From: Campylorhamphus procurvoides
Lineage: Eukaryota > Chordata > Aves > Passeriformes > Dendrocolaptidae
NCBI GenBank assembly: GCA_013396655.1
Contig: WBMV01008407.1
Coordinates: 124,001 to 188,000 of the forward strand
Direction: 5' to 3'
Length of the DNA: 64,000 bases
In this document: one piece after another, positions 61,616 through 64,000 of the stretch
Position numbering within the stretch: the first letter of the stretch is position 1
Layout: each line of letters opens with the position of its first letter
Made by a program: the position numbers and the translations under genes
The notes under the pieces: model-generated
Told to the model about the DNA's origin: nothing
The model's database searches: none
What the model saw: only the letters and a program-made list of their open reading frames with translations

Positions 61616-64000
61616 GTAAGAATTTTTTCTACAATTCTAGTTTTGGGGTTTCTTTCTCAAAACCAGAATGTCTCTTTCAAGGTCCCTAAGTCATGTCAAA
61701 AAGCTTTGTTTTGTTTTAGGCAGAAAATAGCTGTCAGATAATGTTTTTTCATTGTTTAGAGCTTTTTGTTTAGACTCAAAATTCACTGGAGGCAGATTTG
61801 TTGTAGTTTCAAACACTACCAGAGTAAGGGGTTATCATTATGGAATCGTTAGGGTTGGAAAAGACCTCTGAGATCACGGAGTCCAACTGTTAACCCAGCG
61901 CTGCTGTGGTCACTACTAAACCATGTCCCCAGGTGTCACATCCACACAGTTTTTTTAACACTTTCAGGGACAGTGATGGCACCACTTCCTTGGTCAGCCT
62001 GCTCCAGTGCCTGACCACCCTTTCAATGAAGACATTTTTCCCAGAATCCAATCTAGGCCTTCCGTGGTACAACTTGAGACCATTTCCTTTAGTCCTATTG
62101 CTTGTTACCTGGGAGAAGAGATGAAACCCACCTCGTTACAATCTCCTTTCAACTAGTTGTAGAGAGCAGTAATTTCATCCTGAGCCTCCTTTTCTGCAGG
62201 CTAAATCCTCAGCTCCCTCAGCTGCTTCTCATAGGACTTGTGCTCCAGGCCCTCTGTCAGCTCCATTGCCCTTCTCTGGACATGCTCCAGCAGCCCCATG
62301 TCTTTCTTGTTGTGAGGGGCCCAAAACTGACCACAGGATTCAAGGTGTGGCTTCACCAGTGCCAAGTAGAGGGGAGCAATCACTGCCCTGGTCCTGCTGG
62401 TCCTCGAGGTCCTCTTCCACCAGGCAGCTTTCCAGTCACTCTTCCCCAGGCCTGATGGGATTGCATGAGGTTGTTGTGTGATCCAAGTGCAGCACCAGCC
62501 TTTATGCATATAGATCCAATAAGAAATGCCAGGTGAATTGTGGAACGTGGACACTTGGAGGCTGAGAATGTGTGTGTCTGTAAGTATGTGTGGATATGTA
62601 ACACCTTGGGTAGGTTGTATTACTCATCCAAAGTAAATGCATATTATTTGTATGGATGTTGTGACTAAACAATATTTTAAGATCCAGACCTTGAAAAAAA
62701 ATGCTTCTGGTCAGGGTACAAAATATCCATGTGAGCATGTCCATGACAGTTTGAAAGAATGAAATACTTGTGAACTATGCTTTAGTTATAACTGGCTTTT
62801 AAAAAGTTCAATTTTAATGTCAGTGGCAGAAAAATATTACTGTATTGACCACTTCCAAAGTGTTATCTAATAAATAAGCAGGTTAAATGGTGGCTGATCT
62901 TGGAACTAGCAATTTTCTGGGAATGGTAATAAAAACTTTGTGGGTTTTTTTGGTTTTTTTTTCCCCTTCAATTTGCATTTAAGCACTGTTATGTTCTTAA
63001 TCTTTTTAGCTTCCTGTACTGTTTCCCTTGCTTTTCTTCTTTTGGCTGTAATTCATCAGGTGGAATTTGGCATTTTGCTTTTAAACATCTCTTTTCTTCT
63101 CATTATCATTGTTTTCTTTCAATCCTTTTTTGTTTTCTTTTGTAACTTAGTCTTCTTTCGTCTGTTTCCAACTCCATATTATAATATTTTTGTAAAATAA
63201 CAGGAAAAAAATCTTTAGGAAAGAATCAAGTTTGTAGTATCACAAAAGGATCTTTTGACACAGCCACAGCATCTGCTAGAAACTTTGCTGTGGTTTGTAA
63301 CAAATTGCACAGTGTTGTCCATACTGGATGAGAAACCAAAGAATGAGTCATAATTCATTCTCAGTTTGCACACTTAATTTTTGTGATCCTGAATCTGCAG
63401 TGCACCTAACAGGTTCATGGCAGAGAGAGGGGCAGGGTAGTTTTATTACTTAAGCTATTTTGGTTGGCTATCTTCAATCCCACCAGCTTTTTTATTGGAA
63501 AGTTCTGATAGTTAACAAATCTTTGTTCTTCATTTGCCACTCAATATGTAAAGGAACGTCACATATTAACATCTTTAGAGGTGTGTGGTAGATTTTCAGT
63601 GTAATTTTCCCATGGTGAAAGAGGATTCTAAGCCTTGGAAGCCAAGGTTCATCCCTGTCAGCTGGTACCACAATGTGTTGCGGTTCTTCTGGTTGTTCTC
63701 TTAACCCTCGATTCCTGTTTACTTGGGCAGGTAGTAATTTCAATATGGCATTTTGCCTAGCAACATTTATTAAAAAATGTCAGTGCTGCCAGTACCCAAA
63801 CAAATTTAAACGTGCCAAAATTAAGATATTTCTGCTTGCTTAGATTGTACAGTTATTTAAATGGGCTCTTATTTATTGTGTGTACTGCGTAGTAGTACAG
63901 GGTAAAAATAGGAGGTGCTGTGACTTCAACTGTGTTTATGGTACTAGAATGCTGTATAAAAAAATTAAAGACAAAAGTTTCTTCTACAAATTTTAAATTC
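61616..64000 (+). other. ERP44: ERP44 intron 8 (partial)
   Basis: From the donor of exon 8 to the window end. I looked for the next exon (expected ELTEEGLPFL-like) and did not find it. It contains one CR1 fragment (61834-62515) and T-rich DNA near 62.94-63.2 kb. Confidence 0.85.
61834..62515 (-). mobile_element. CR1 LINE 3' fragment with internal deletion
   Basis: A CR1 in minus orientation, antisense to ERP44. The 3' end is at about 61834 (TGGAATCGTTAGGGTTGGAAAAG on the plus strand). The broken ORF2 C-terminus reads APLYLALVKPHLESCGQFWA, NKKDMGLLEHVQRRA and YEKQLRELRI on the minus strand between 62201 and 62400. Upstream the frame passes from an EEDL-like block directly to AVIAPLY, skipping the usual GVLVD...KLNMSQQC stretch, so this copy too has an internal deletion. 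The 5' edge near 62515 is approximate. Confidence 0.88.

Overview
This is nuclear DNA from a vertebrate, almost certainly a bird and probably a passerine. The genes are split into short GT-AG exons in long AT-rich introns, and four CR1 LINE copies are recognisable. A tRNA-Ile-derived SINE with a CR1-like tail at 3500-3640 resembles TguSINE1, a family reported from passerines. No bacterial, phage or viral gene, CRISPR array or operon is present.

Two conserved genes diverge from one CpG island at about 22.93-24.15 kb. On the minus strand is the 5' part of INVS (inversin/NPHP2): a candidate non-coding exon 1 (donor at 23526), the start-codon exon (19873-20042) and the first ankyrin exon (13470-13636). 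The rest lies beyond position 1. On the plus strand is the 5' and middle part of ERP44 (TXNDC4): seven consecutive coding exons between 42542 and 61615, all joining in phase and giving 235 codons (about residues 20-254 of 406). The exon for the start codon and signal peptide was not found. It probably lies in the assembly gap (14 N, 23646-23659) in the shared promoter. The last exons lie beyond 64000. INVS and ERP44 are also head-to-head neighbours in human.

Layout: 1-13469 INVS intron 3 with the SINE; 13.5-20.0 kb two INVS exons and intron 2; 20.4-21.8 kb an internally deleted CR1 in INVS intron 1; 22.9-24.15 kb promoter island with pyrimidine tract, gap, GGCAG repeat, NRF1-like palindrome, GC box, an exact-period GGGNNN array and a CpG-rich CR1 3' end; 24.2-42.5 kb ERP44 intron 1 with an ancient CR1 at 29.0-30.8 kb; 42.5-61.6 kb ERP44 exons 2-8; 61.8-62.5 kb another CR1; then intron 8.

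The gene products work in separate places: inversin in the proximal primary cilium and Wnt/planar polarity signalling, ERp44 in thiol-dependent retention of proteins in the early secretory pathway. Their link here is the shared promoter. I saw no undescribed gene system. The most unusual local structure is the promoter core around the gap.
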